DNA of 60,000 bases from Phytophthora quininea. Its lineage: Eukaryota > Oomycota > Peronosporomycetes > Peronosporales > Peronosporaceae. Both the position numbers and the translations under genes were made by a program. The stretch covers positions 1 through 60,000 of the forward strand of contig JAAVTG010000690.1 of assembly GCA_011947345.1 (NCBI GenBank), written 5' to 3'. Below the pieces are notes generated by a model. It searched no databases. It had not been told where the DNA came from and saw only the letters and a list, made by a program, of their open reading frames with translations. Positions 30,557-41,810 of this stretch are shown one piece after another. Position 1 is the first letter of the stretch, and each line of letters begins with the position of its first letter.

Positions 30557-31190
30557 TCCTCGTTAAGGGATTTAATTTGTTCTCATTCCAATTGCCCGAC
30601 TCGAAGAGCCAGAGCATTGTTTTTACTGTCACTACCTCCCTGGCAACCACCATTCAGTGATGACAGCAGGCTGAATGAGTGCGTAAGTGTTACTGCATCA
30701 ACTGCATGATTGTATGGAAAATGAAATGCGACAGCTAGCTGGAAGACGAATAATGACTCATGGTGATGCTGATTTAGATTTTTCTATGGGTAGCAATCCC
30801 CGCGCTCTGATTGGTTGGATTTTAGATTCGTGGATGAGTGGTTGTGGAGACGTGGGACTGGTTGGGACAAGGCTGTGACGGGAGTCCTACCAAGGATGGT
30901 CCCTAGGTTTCGGAAGCCTGCGTCGGGAGTATGTGAACCCCGAAACACACTGGAGGTTCGGTCCGAAGCCGCACTTCGTCCGTCAGCAAGTGCTCAAGAG
31001 TGGGTGGAAATCACATTGAGGGAACGTATCCCCTCTGTGACTTGTGTAGCCTTGGTCCCAAAGCGCACGATGAGTGTGACACTATAGGCTCTCAAGACCC
31101 AGTCTGCCCCAACAAAGCACGTGCTGCACAACACACTATATTTCCCAGAAGCTGCTACGCTTGATGAAGATGGATTCCCCATACACTAGG

Positions 31191-32304
31191 ACTCTGGAAC
31201 CGGATTCGGTATCCTGGACGTAGATTGGCGTTCCAGGATGACCAATCCCTGAACCGTGATTCCGGATATATGAAGTCGTGGAAGTCCCTACACAAACATC
31301 AGGTCAAGAATCAATCCCCAGTGCGAGTGATGTGGAGTGCCTGGAGTTGAAGTTGCGAGGGGTCACCCCGTTTGGGAAACTTGACCCCCATTGAGCAATG
31401 GAGATGCTCCAGGATTGCGCACCCAGTGATGACTCCATAGTCAGACCAAGTCATTTACACCGTCTATATGCAAGTCAAGATATTGTCAGAGGATCGTTCA
31501 AGATTCGTACTTAGTATTGCATAGCTAGTTTGTATGAGGTTTTAACAGAGTTCGATTTTCCCCTAAGTGCTCAAGTGCTGCGAGGAAGCGGAGGCCGAAT
31601 TGGGCGTTAAGGGCACCTTGGTTTAGGGACTAGCCTCGCGTGGAGCTCCCCCGTGTTCAAGTCCAGTTGGGAAGGGGAATTTCTGAGGGCGTGTTGCTCC
31701 TGGATTGACCCCGACCCATTCCATATCCTAGTTGGGTCGTTGGTACATCCGGGCGTCACCCATTTCATATTGACCTGACCGTCTTGTGTGGCTGGATTGC
31801 AGTGATCACTGACACAGTTTTCCGCTGAAACACGAGGTGCTGACGTGAGGTAAGGCGAATTACCTTTGCATATCGGCTGGAAATGCTGATTTCCTGTATT
31901 AGGTTCCCACGCATAGTCGTAGGAAAATGCCATTGTAATATCCAGAGCAAAATTCCACAGATTGTCTCGCAGTTATTCATCAGGGAAATTTTCCACAGTA
32001 AAGCGTCATAGTGGACTGGCCACCTTTAGGGCCTGTCAACCAGAAGAGAGTCTTAAATGCAGCGGGGTGGCTGGCCCAGTGGCCCGCCATCGCCGCTGGT
32101 TTTGGTTCTTGACGCGAAAACCCTAATGAGAACACCAACTTAGGATATGGTTGGGGCTCCGGCCCATACTACGTCGGGGTAGCTGTCGTGAGGGTTGTGT
32201 GGTACAGATCTTCAACAGCCAGAAACCCTAAATGTATGGGAAATTAAGTACCGTCACTTTGAGCCTGGGGCGCACCTGAGCGTGAGTTAGAGAGGACCGA
32301 TTTG
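31191..32304. other. no gene recognised
   Basis: No supported frame. It contains single CCCTAA/TTTAGGG occurrences, too few to be telomeric, and weak similarity of about 30 bases (taacagagttc, cccatttcatat) to 27015-27290, possibly an old LTR pair. Confidence 0.4.
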
Positions 32305-33234
32305 TTAGCGAGAATTCCTATGCAGGTAGAGGAGAGGGACCTGGTTGAGCTGCCTTCTGTTTCTTCGAGTCCCTCCCTCGTCGATTCTTGCGCTTTGGCG
32401 GTGAGCTCGTTGGCTCGGGGTCATCCGCCTCCAGTTCGTCTGTGAACTCAAACTTGAACACCCCACGGACGCGGTAGAGCCAATCTGAGGTCTCCCGAGA
32501 CCGACCCAGGCGCGGTCGTCATAAACTTGGTAAGATCGCCCTACGACATGGAGAGCCATGCCGTGACCGCGAGATTCAGAGACGTCGCACTGAACAAAGT
32601 AGTAGCCGGGCTGAAGTTTCAACTGGAAGATAGCGTAGACGCCCATGCCAACGCCATTGTAGAGGTTTCGCTTGAAATTTCGGCGAACAACTGAGACGTT
32701 GGGTCTGGTGCCATTCTGCTGTACCCACCTCAATAGGTCCATTGTCTTGATGACGCCGACCCCTTGGGTTTCCTTGGTTCCGGCGTCCGCCCTGAAGTCG
32801 TCCCAGTCTTCGCTAGTGATGAGGGGGTCGTAGCCTGCCCTTTTGTATAGAGCGTTGATGGCTTGAACCACACAGTCCCCACTTTCGGAGTCTTTCATGT
32901 ACGCATCGTATTCTGGTAACCCCTTCATGTAGCAGATGTAAGGTGTGGTTTTCCGGCCATCTTCATCGTACCACCAGTCGACCCAGTCGCAGGGCTCAGT
33001 CTGACCGTCCTCTTCCAAGTGGCATCGCCGGATCCATTCCGTGTAGCCGTCCAGGAACCTCACTCGATAGCAGCGACCGCGTCGGGGTTCATCACGGCGG
33101 GCATCGATGATGATAAAGGTCGATGGCTCGATCTCCCTTGACTTAGTGCCAGAGTATTGGCGGACTTTCTTGGGGGTTGGTGTGCGGGGCTTCACCGATT
33201 CTGACCGAAGACGCATGCCGGCGGAGTCTGGCAC
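32305..33234 (-). CDS. chromo-like plus papain-order cysteine protease-like protein
   Basis: A 309-codon open frame. Residues 35-90 have the chromodomain pattern (IIIDARRDEPRRGRCYRVRF, then LDGYTEW). Residues 115-245 look like a papain-fold peptidase: Cys121 in SGDCVVQAINALY, His224 in SRGHGMALHV, Asp239/240 in YQVYDD, the Cys-His-Asp order of OTU and C39-type proteases. The DGNC-type box is the OTU pattern. It is related to the spacer genes at 42648 and 52524. It lies just downstream of LINE-1 on the same strand. Fold and function are inference; I do not recognise a named family. Confidence 0.55.
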   Translation of the reverse strand: MPDSAGMRLRSESVKPRTPTPKKVRQYSGTKSREIEPSTFIIIDARRDEPRRGRCYRVRFLDGYTEWIRRCHLEEDGQTEPCDWVDWWYDEDGRKTTPYICYMKGLPEYDAYMKDSESGDCVVQAINALYKRAGYDPLITSEDWDDFRADAGTKETQGVGVIKTMDLLRWVQQNGTRPNVSVVRRNFKRNLYNGVGMGVYAIFQLKLQPGYYFVQCDVSESRGHGMALHVVGRSYQVYDDRAWVGLGRPQIGSTASVGCSSLSSQTNWRRMTPSQRAHRQSARIDEGGTRRNRRQLNQVPLLYLHRNSR

Positions 33235-34289
33235 AGATGCACCAGTGGGGGGTCAGTCGTCTCGAGGGGCACGGTCGGAGTAGAGGCTTCAGTGGAGGGA
33301 AGCGTGGGCGCGGTGTTTGGCTCGGTGCGTTTCCGTTTGGACCCAGTAATCGGGGCAGCGGTGGCCAGTATGGGTGCCTTCCCGTCGTTGCAGGTCGATG
33401 CCGGGTTCCGTTCTGGCCCCGCCGGGACTGGGTCGACTGGGCTGTCGGTATCGAGGCGTGGTCGTTTAGCTTCGCTAGGCTTGACCGAGCGCACCGAGGA
33501 TCCGATCGTTGTCGCTTCAGGTGAGTCCGTGAGGTCGTGTCCGCCGAGGCAGTATCATCTCCAGAGTCGTCCACTTCACAGTACTCGCTGTCGCTATCGC
33601 TGGAGCTGGAACTTGAGCTGGCACTTGAGCTGCTGCAGTCGCTGCTGCTGTCGTTGTCGCTGGAGGCGGCGCCTTCGTCATTACTAGTGTCGACCCTTCT
33701 GCTGGCTTGGGGGTCCCTGGCGAACTCGGTGCCGCCATATATATAGCGCACACAGTCCGCGAATGACTGCTGGTCTTGGGGGCCTGGGGAGCGGTCAAGC
33801 GCGAGGGAGACTTGGGCGTAGTGCTCGCAGACCTCAGTGACCAAGGAGTCGGCGCATAGCATGACTTCACGGTACGTAATGTACGCTTCTTCATCCGATA
33901 GAGCTGGCGTCACTTCCGCCTCCGACAGGTCAGGGGCAGCGGCGACTGTCGCGGCGATGGTGTCATCCGGAAAGTCGGGAGCGCGCGGGGGCGAGGGCGA
34001 CGCCGGTGTTCGCCCAATATTCTTCAACTTCTTCCGTCATCCCGAAAAGCACCCAGTAGACTTCCTTTGTCGTGCGGTCATATTCTTCAAGCTTGGTGGC
34101 GGCTCCTCTCGGCATCAACGGGGTCATGGGCGCGGCCGGCACGCACATGGACCGAAACCCGCGAGCACAAGTGGCACCACCACCAGAACCATCAGTCGGC
34201 CACATAACGTTTCCATCTTCGTCGGGGTTCCGGGTGAAGTCCAGGAAGGTGGCGATGTCCTCAGGGGAGACTGGGCTTTCTGCAAGCAT
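33143..34289 (-). pseudogene. N-terminal part of the chromo/protease gene, frame-broken
   Basis: Two frames lead into the preceding entry: 34289-33963 (SPVSPEDIATFLDFTRNPDE, then YDRTTKEVYWVLFGMTEEVEE) and 34027-33143. The second has an acidic region and a Ser/Asp tract (SSSDSDSEYCEVDD) encoded by CTG/TCG-like triplets near 33560-33670. One frame change near 34020 and another near 33490-33230 separate them from the chromo-like frame. A single protein of about 650 residues is likely if the breaks are recent or artefactual. A low-complexity acidic N-terminus with a basic stretch before the chromo-like part fits a nuclear protein. Confidence 0.45.
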
Positions 34290-34463
34290 GTTGGCGTGGG
34301 CTGGAGCGACGTGAGGCTTGGAGGGAAAATTCTCGAATGATGGGCTTCCAGGTCCCCGCAGCCACTCATTGGAAACCTTCCATCGAACATATTCCTCTAC
34401 GACCGAAAACCTCTTAGTAGTGATATCACTATTTGGAGGTGTAATGCATGGGGTTGGCGTGGC
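34290..34463. other. gap between the chromo/protease gene and the LINE-1 3' end
   Basis: No gene or Pol III-type module. In LINE-2 and LINE-3 the matching position is followed by a tRNA-like module instead, so LINE-1 has a different 3' flank. Confidence 0.5.
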
Positions 34464-37400
34464 TTACACACTGGGACTACCCAGGGGTGGCTGCTGTAAA
34501 CTCGGGATCCAGAGCTTACACAGTTGCAGGAGACGACTGTAGCCTGTCGAAGCCATCCGATGAAGGTGAAGGTCGATGTATGCCTTCGCCCTGCTTTGGA
34601 CAAACTCCTTGCTGGTGGCTGTGCCGTTCCACAGCACGTCGTTGCGGTGTAACCAGAGCATGTACGACACGGCGCAGCGGATCACGTTGAAGACTCGAAG
34701 CATGTTGTGGGCTCCATACTGCGTCGTACGGTCCTCGTTGAATTCCACCCGGAGGAGATACACCAGGAACTCCCACGTGACTTCGCCAGTGAGCTGGGCG
34801 TTGAAGTTCGGCAAAAATAGGTCCCATGTGCTGCGGGTCACTGGGCAGTCCCAGAAGAGGTGCTTGGCGTCTTCATGAGCGTCACAACCGTGGACGCACT
34901 TCACATCCTGCGTCCGGTGGCGGTACTTGAATCGAAAGTTCAGGCCGTTATGCTGAAGCCGAAATTTCGCGTCCGCCAGGATCGGGAGTAGGTCTTTGTC
35001 CAAGCTGCGTTCCCTTCTCCAGTGGGTCTTCCAATCGGGTTCTTCATCAATACCGAGCGCTTTGTTCGGCATACTCGTAATGGGAGGGAGCGAGTTGAGG
35101 AGTAGGTAAAACTCATGATTCGCTCCTTCAATGAAGACCACCTTGTCAAAGGTCCACCCGTGCGATGCTGCGCACTGATCAGCCGGGAGATGGGGTCCTG
35201 CCAATGGTCCTTCCTCGTGGTCTAGGCCTAGAATTTCCGTGGTTTTGACGGCGAGGAAGCCTGCGGTCCTCGACCACACATCCTGTGCGGGAAAGTCGTT
35301 GACATCGAGGATATCCTGACACACCGCCTTGGTCGGGAAACGGCCATAGCGATCAACAAAGTCTTGGATACGAAGGAATCCTCGATTGAAGAACCAGTGT
35401 GCGCTGGTAGACGATATGGCCATTTGACCCGCCCGATTGACTTTCAAGAGCCAATTTTGCCAGTAGGGGATCTCAGTTTGGGCCCAACGAACATCCTCAA
35501 GCGTGCAGTGGGCCTCCACTAGTGCCGCCCAAGACCGCAGTGGCTCAATCCAGAACACAGCGATACTTCGCCATTTTGGGGTACCACCGCAGAGGTTGAT
35601 GGGGGAGGTAGAGGATGTCGAAACCGACCCCGCCCCTTGGAGCACCGTTGTAAACATCGCGAAGGCTGCTTCGAACCAGCGAGGTACCACATGGGTAGTC
35701 GAGGTGGCAGCCATCGCGTCCCGAAGAGAGCAAATCTGGAGTGACTTGCTGAAAGTCTTGATGTCTGGAAGGCCGAGGCCGCCCTTGGACGTCGGCAAGT
35801 ACATCCAGTCTTGCGAGAATGGCGCCTTGAACTCTGTTTCCGGCGAAATCCTCTTTTGAAGAGAAACGCTTTGCACAGGCGATGCACTTGCTTCGCCACA
35901 GTGTCAGGAACACGAGTGACCGCAGCGGTATACCACAGCAGCGGCAGCACAATTGTGCGTAGCATTACCGCGCGGCCGAGCAGGGTTCTCGCCCTGTATC
36001 TCCATAAGAGACAGCGGCTGACCATGGCGTCGATGAGGCGTGCAAACCGCGTACTCGTAGGCAAGGTTGGGCTGACGTAGATTCCCAAGACTCTTACGTC
36101 GGCGTCATCTGCCACCACGTCCCAGCCAGTGCTTTCCAATTCTTGTCGCGTATCCGGTTGGAGCGCTTGAAATGGGAGAAGATGCGTCTTATCCACATTG
36201 AGGCGAAGTCCTGCTGCTAAGGCATATTTACCCACCGCGTCGATAAACACGGGTGCGTCACTGAGATCCCGCAAAAGACCGTTGCAGTCATCTGCAAATG
36301 CGAGCAGGTGATGAAGGTCGGTCCCTCCAGGCACTTGGATCCCCATGTGGCCGGTGGTAGCGCGCAAGTAGCAGAGCATGGGCTCGATGAAGAGGACAAA
36401 CAAGGCCGGCGAGAGGGGGTCTCCCTGACGGACTCCGCAGCCGAGTTCGAAATAATCACTTGGCGTACCGTTTACCAAGACGCTCACGAGGGTGCCTTTA
36501 AAGAACGTCCATACCCAGTCGCGGAACGTCTGTCCGAATCCTTGATGCGCGAGGACCAAGCCCAACGCTGGCCACAATACGCTGTCGAAGGCTTTGGCGA
36601 AATCTAGCAGCACGGCGCCCGCCTTTTAAGACCCAACGCCTTTGTCAAAGTCTGCAAGTCTTGGAGGCGGAGCAACGCGTGCCTGATCGACCTCCCTTAG
36701 TAAACCCGGCCTGGTCAGTGTGGATGAGACACGGCAGAATCTCCCGCAGCCTCCACGCTTGAATTTTCGGGCCAAATTTGGCGTCGTGGTTTAGCAGTGT
36801 GATCGGTCGGTAGTTGCTGGGAAGGCTGCGGTCGCCCTTTTTGAACAGCAACGAGATGTATGCTCGGCGCTGGAACTTCGTCATCCGACCGTTTTCCAGG
36901 TTGAAACCGTAAACCAGCTCATAGACTCTCGCCCATTGCGACGGGAAGAGCTGGTAGTACTCTGCTGGCAGTCCGTCGAAACCAGCGGACTTGCCCTTCG
37001 GGGAGTTCTTGATTGCCCAGAAGAAATCGTTGGCAGTCATTGGTGCATCGAGCAAGCGCCGTTGCACCTCGGTTAGCTTCTTGTCACTGTACTTGAGCAG
37101 TTCTTGGAGGGCGATCGGATCATATTGACGTGGTTCGACCGTCCCTCGTAGGTCGTCAGAAGGGGACTGATAAAGCGACCCCAGTAGGCACGATGCTCGG
37201 CTGCCATTTCCTCTGGCACCGAGGTCGTCGAGCCATCTGGTAGCTCCACCTCTGGGATGGCTGATTTGAAGTCCGTTGTCGAAGGCGCCCGGAAGAAGTA
37301 TGCGGTCCCGCGTTCGCCCTCCGTCACGTCGCGGTCAAATTTGGCCATCTCTCGGCGATTCACAAAGAACTCTTCCAGAGTTTTGAGTTCGCCTCGGGCC

Positions 37401-38495
37401 TCTTCGACTGCCACTCGAGTGTCTTCCGATGGACATGACGCACACATAGCTTCGCCCATGTGGAGCTCTTGACGCAGCTTCCGCAGCTTTTCGTCATCTT
37501 GGGATTTCAGCGAACGCTGCATTTGCTGAAGGAAGATTTTGTCTTCTCGCTTGTGTTCGTCGAGGAGAGCTCCGGGGTCGGCTCCTGGAAATAGCTTAAT
37601 ACGGTCACACAAGTGCTCAAGTGTGTGTTTGAGGGTCTTCTTTACGAGAGGCACCTTGAGCAGCCAGCGCGGGCACTTCCAGGGTAGTCTCTTCATATCG
37701 GGCAGGGACGGCGACGCGAGGTGGAATTCAACGGGGCTATGGTCTTCGTGGAGGTACTTCTCCTCGGTGACGTAACGAGACCCCAGATAGTTTGTCTCCA
37801 GAAGGCCGGGCGAGACGAAGCAGTAGTCAATCCGGCGTACGTTCTTGCTGGAGAATTCTTGGCGCTCCGGGAATGTTAGCCGCCAGGGATCGGTCACTCC
37901 GAGCGCGACCATCCAATTTTGAAGCTCATTCCGGGCTTGGTCTCGACGATCTGGCGTTCGTTCATCGAGGTGTGGGTCTAGAGGCGTGTTAAGGTCTCCG
38001 AGGACAATATGATCCGCTCCATCTGGGAACCGACCTGGGAGTCCGTCAAGGAACGCTTTACGCGCCGCCACAGATACAGGCGCGTAGACCACGTGAATGA
38101 AAACTCGAAGGTCTTCTATTCGCGCGTCCACGACAAGATACCGAGCGAGGTGCTCGGGGCTGGCATATTGGAGTCACGTCCTCCACTTGCGTGAAAGGGT
38201 GGCCTCCGGAAAGGATGAGACCGACACCGTTATGGCCGGTGAAGGTCGGGTCATTTTGATGGGACCAGAAGGCGCGAGCCTTCGAGTCCACGACGTTGAT
38301 AAAGTGCTCCACACGGTTGATGTTGTCAGCCATGGAGAACTTTGTTTCTTGAAAAGCGACGATCTGGTACGTGGCGAGGAGGCGTTCAAACATACGTCTG
38401 ACCGCGTCTCGCTTATCGGACGGGGCATTGAGTCCATTGATGTCCATGGAAAGCCCTTCCAAGGCCCACGGGGACTTAGAGACGAGTGGTCTCAT
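34464..38495 (-). pseudogene. LINE-1 ORF2: endonuclease and reverse transcriptase, frame-broken
   Basis: Starts at ATG 38495. Endonuclease: SMDINGLNAPSDKRDAV, QETKFS with the catalytic Glu, LGDLNTPLDPH, RIDYCFVSPGLL and the terminal HSPVEFHL. Reverse transcriptase: GKSAGFDGLPAEYY, LLDFAKAFDSVLW with the first Asp, GVRQGDPLSPALF, and LLAFADDCNGLL with the catalytic FADD. The C-terminus has VKCVHGCDAHEDAKHLFWDC, a zinc knuckle. Breaks: a two-base loss near 38165 in the endonuclease, and further one-base changes near 37165, 36695, 36615 and 35870. The frame is intact at the T5 run near 36835 and the G5 run near 36413 where the other copies are broken. Confidence 0.85.
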
Positions 38496-40484
38496 GGGAG
38501 TCAGAGTCCATAGTTTCGTCGTCCGTCGGGGAACTCGCCTTGGCAGCCGTTGGCGTCGGCTCGTTAGATGCCATAGAGGCATTGTCGTCGCTATCGTCGT
38601 CTTCATCAACTTGATCCTCCAGCACCCTGTGCATCGCTGCGAGCACAGCGTCGCTCAGATATTCCTCATACGCTTTGCCGAGTTCTGAGGCACAGGGTCT
38701 CGCGAGGGTACGGTTTGACCAGATCAGGAAGGGCGAGTACTTGTGGCAGGTGATGGGAGCACCTCCGCAGAGCGCATCCACCTTCACTGGGTCATGGTAA
38801 ATTGCTGGCGCGTGGGAACGGAAGAATAAGTCCATACGCGCGTAAGCCTTCGCCAGGCCGCGGTCTGTATCGTCGGGGAGCTGTTCTGCTAGGACAACGT
38901 CGAGCGCAGGTGTGGACTCAGGGTAGTCCACTGTCATGCGTTGCATGAGGCTAACGTTGGTTCCATGTTTCGCGGCTGAACGGCCGCTGTAGAGTCGAAG
39001 GACGGCATGATCCGTCACGACACTCGGCATGCCCCTGGCATTGGAGTGTATCATCGACGCGTACGCGGCCCGTTGCGCCATCAGTGCAGCAAGTCGATCT
39101 TCCGGCTGCGCGTTTCTGCCAAACTCCTTGGCAGCTTTTCGAGCCTTTTTGCGGTAGTCGGAGCGCTTGATCGTGTTGTCCTTTGGGTCCAGGAAAGACC
39201 GGTTGGTCACGAGGTGGCCCACCGTCTCTGGAAGCCCTGACACCTGTACGGCCACCCGCTCCGAACCAACTTTGACAAAGCAGTCCGCGTCGCCAGCAGT
39301 GTCTTCATCATCGTGGTCACTGAACGCCAGTTCGAGCCCAGTCGGCTGGACCGGGAAGCCAAAGACCAAGTGGTCATCTTCCGTGTCCCCGGTTACAACC
39401 TCCACCGGTTTGGCAGGGACCGAGTCCGGCAGATCCGAGCACTGGGCACGGCGGCTGATTCGAATCCAGTCCTACACCGGGGCTGTCGCGTCCGGGCGGG
39501 CAAGGATGAGGGTTTCGTCCGGAACCGCAGATGCAGGCTTAGCCTTGGACAAAGGGTAGTCTGCCGCGGGACCTCTCCGTGGGCGGTCCCTCGCTTGTTT
39601 TTCTTGGCCATAGCCTCCTCCTTCGCCTCACGGACTTGCTCCTCATGGGCAGCGCGCTTTGCGGCGATAGAGGGGGACGACACGGTTCAACGCACGTTTC
39701 TTGTGCTGGACGTATACCGGATTGTCGAAACCCGGGAAGCGGATCTCGCGTAGCGGCGCGCCTCCCTGCAGCAGGGCGTCCGGGACGTCATACTGAGGGA
39801 ACCACACCGTGCGGTCGCGGGACATCAGCGTTCCTGCTTGATGCGTCGGCGCGATGATCGGCTGGAGCCCGAGGTCGACGAAGAAGTCGTAGATGGGATC
39901 GTCATCGAGTTCCGAGGGCACTCTCGTCAGGTCGACGAAGTACAGTCGCTCATACACGCTATACGTTTTCACGATGAGCTTCTGCCCCATACAGGAGACC
40001 GCCGTACCGCCGAGCTTGATGGCGATATCGCGGTTGGTACACGTGAACCGAATGCCGTGGCCCGGCACGCAGACGAAGTCACACAGCGAGTTCAACGCAC
40101 CGTCCCAAGTCGGGGACTGAGACTCGCGGTTGATCGCGTGGAGGATATCCTCGATCCCGTAAGAGCCGGCGATACGCGCCGCTGGGATGAACAGCTTGAT
40201 CTTGTCCGTCGTTGCCACACGCGCGCGCTGCACCTCCTGCAGCGCGAGCATACGCAGGTCTTGCGCAGACGCCTTCTTCTCAAGCAGTTCGTCGAACGCC
40301 GCGAAGAACTTGTCCGTGGGGACGTAGCGCGCGGACGGCCGAAGCGCTCGCGGTATTCCTGGCGAGGGTTGGCCGCGGCCGAGGCGGCAGCCGAGGCCGC
40401 GGGCGGAGTACTTGGACGCGAGGGGGCACCATGTCGGAACGGGTGGCTGGTAGGCGTCGAAGGGGGTATTGGGCACAAAAACAC
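38476..40484 (-). pseudogene. LINE-1 ORF1 (RNA-binding/gag-like), frame-broken
   Basis: The likely start is ATG 40484, followed by a Pro/Ala/Ser-rich segment. The genuine reading then moves near 40330 to a second frame with SARYVPTDKFFAAFDELLEK, VPGHGIRFTCTNRDIAIKLG, YERLYFVDLTRVP and the end of that frame at 39643. A short linker (KKNKRG-rich, near 39600) and a third frame (39405-38476) complete it; that frame contains DYRKKARKAAKEFG and ends acidic. This resembles ORF1 of oomycete L1-like elements. The stop at 38476-38478 overlaps the ORF2 ATG by 20 bases, suggesting coupled re-initiation. An upstream open frame to 40602 starts at TTG and has no ATG. Confidence 0.72.
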
Positions 40485-40575
40485 GCGGCGGAGTGTCGCA
40501 GGCGTGTCTCAGGCTGGTCGCTGGATAGTCTTCGATTCTTGGTCTTGAGGGCCCGTGAATGTCACTTGTGGGCCT

Positions 40576-40635
40576 GCCGGCAAATTGAAAACTGGAGGGC
40601 AAGTCTGGTTTAATAGGTGTTCATTATACTTTAAC
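40576..40635 (-). promoter_or_regulatory. LINE-1 5' module with Inr/FPR-like promoter
   Basis: Minus strand: CCAGTTTTCAATTTGCC combines an imperfect initiator with a perfect FPR (AATTTGC for MWTTTNC). About 35 conserved bases precede it. The module recurs at 41750-41810, at 30510-30556 and in the next unit. Transcription would start about 110 bases before ATG 40484. Confidence 0.5.
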
Positions 40636-40674
40636 CTATTGGTCGGGAAGAATCGTACCTAAGCTAGACTTATC

Positions 40675-40932
40675 CTAACTTGGCAGAGAAGCGTGAGAAG
40701 ACATGGGAAGAGATGTTCAGGTTTAACCGGAGCCCAAACATTCGTTCCAGAGGCCTGGTTGAGAGCCCAAAAGGGCGAATTGTCGTACCGAAGCTCGTCC
40801 TTCCAAGCTTGGCAGAGATGGCGTGAAGCAGACATGGAGGAGCTGCGGAGCATCGGCGTACGCAACGGCGCTTAACCGGAGCAAAGCAGACCGCCAGAGG
40901 CCTTGTTGAGAGCCCAGTAGGGCGGCGATGTT
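40675..40932. repeat. two imperfect tandem repeats upstream of LINE-1
   Basis: Two units of about 120-130 bases share CTTGGCAGAGA, TTAACCGGAGC, CCAGAGGCC and TTGAGAGCCCA in the same order (from about 40680 and 40808). Placement just upstream of the 5' module resembles the tandem 5' monomers of some L1 elements. Confidence 0.65.
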
Positions 40933-41044
40933 GCGCGAAGGTCGCGTGAAGGTTGCGCCAAGAGGCCAAAATTGGCGACTTGATCGTGAGGGACTTGGGC
41001 GGATATAGGCTGTGAGCCTTATTCGTTGATCCCTACCGAGAATC

Positions 41045-41089
41045 TGACCCAGGCTGTGCACTTGGCGTCCGTTGGCGCCGGTCCGCTAG
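41045..41089. repeat. 45-bp direct repeat, copy 1
   Basis: Starts TGACCCAGGCTGTGCACTTG and recurs at 42114-42158 with one substitution. With the LINE 5' module, it marks two copies of the same upstream region in each spacer. Confidence 0.75.
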
Positions 41090-41197
41090 AGAACGAGGAT
41101 CCAGGGTAGAGACGGGGCGGAGTGATCGGGGACGGCATGGTCGGTTCCGAGCACAGCGTGCTCCGAGGGCGACAGGAGGCAGCGTTCGCTTCCGTGG

Positions 41198-41776
41198 TTA
41201 CCGTTGGCGGGCCATCAGGCTGAGGCGGCCGGAGCTGCTGGTTCGGGACATGCGGCTGTCGTGGCTCGATCGGAAGCGTGGCCAGCAGCTTGGGTTCAGG
41301 CGTGTGAATGTCACTTGGTCATAGACCAAATTGTGCTGGCCAGCAAAGCAGCGCGCGCTGGATGGCGCGCATGGGGTGACAAGCGGCTTAGACACTGGTC
41401 GTCGCTTGGGAGAGAGTGGGTTGGGCACCAGCGAGGCCCGGCTTAGAACGCGTGGCAGCACGGCACCGAGGCGGCGGCTGCTTCGGCGAGCGTTGGGCGG
41501 CGACGTAGACGCTGGACGACGGCCGCGGGTGAGTGGGCTCCAGCGTAGCCCGGAGGTGAAGATTCGCGTCGAGATTCGTCCGACGAAGCTCGATGGCGAC
41601 GAGCGGCGAGGTCCTCGTGACGACTGGACCAGGGCCCCCGCGCTGGGGAGGCCCCGGAGTTCGCGGTCCAGACGGCGGCGGGGACGGGCGAGGCGAAGGC
41701 GGCGGGGAGGCGGGGCGAGGCACGGGCTTGGAGGTCGACTTGAGCTCAAGCCGGCAAATTGCGAACTGGAGGGCAA
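41198..41776 (-). pseudogene. open frame downstream of the second LINE 5' module
   Basis: 192 codons, Arg/Ser/Pro-rich, starting at TTG with the same first residues (PSSxQFAG) as the open frame at LINE-1, because both overlap the shared 5' module. After about 10 residues the two diverge entirely. I see no domain. It is probably the 5' end of a different or truncated LINE and may not be translated. Confidence 0.35.
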
Positions 41777-41810
41777 GTCTGGTTTAATAGTTGTTCATTA
41801 TACTTTTAAC
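41750..41810 (-). promoter_or_regulatory. second copy of the LINE 5' module
   Basis: Matches 40576-40635 with a few differences. It retains the FPR match (AATTTGC) and the imperfect initiator (CCAGTTC) and is followed by unrelated sequence. Confidence 0.5.

Larger units (their letters stand above)
28041..31190 (+). other. possible decayed Gypsy-type gag region
   Basis: Short frames only: 28041-28435 (basic and Ser/Glu-rich, MPGKHKTTHKKK in one frame and SLRLQGKTPEEVDLQDAG in the next), 28712-29038 (KFAPREVVAVIQTLLWNSGF) and 29387-29941. Near 31035-31080 a CDLCSLGPKAHDEC stretch resembles a damaged zinc knuckle. I do not recognise the protein; the gag reading is an inference from layout and composition. 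Confidence 0.25.
34464..40635 (-). mobile_element. LINE-1: L1-type non-LTR retrotransposon, copy 1
   Basis: Minus strand, from a 5' module at 40635 through ORF1 and ORF2 to a stop at 34464. An APE-type endonuclease before reverse transcriptase, and a C-terminal Cys-His knuckle, place it in the L1-like group. The last 170 or so bases before the stop differ from LINE-2 and LINE-3, although everything upstream is nearly identical. No poly-A tail or target duplication was resolved. Confidence 0.88.

Noticed and set aside
27000..31600. A pair of LTRs around a 4.5-kb Gypsy-type element
   Set aside because: Only scattered 10-12-base matches between 27.0-27.3 kb and 31.5-31.8 kb; too weak to define LTRs.
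31990..32260. CCCTAA/TTTAGGG hexamers and heptamers (oomycete telomere-type)
   Set aside because: Only isolated single occurrences; no tandem run, so no telomere or interstitial telomeric block.
39838..40548. 236-codon plus-strand frame opposite LINE-1 ORF1 (also at 49714)
   Set aside because: Antisense of ORF1, Arg-rich shadow composition, no domain, repeated only because the LINE is repeated.
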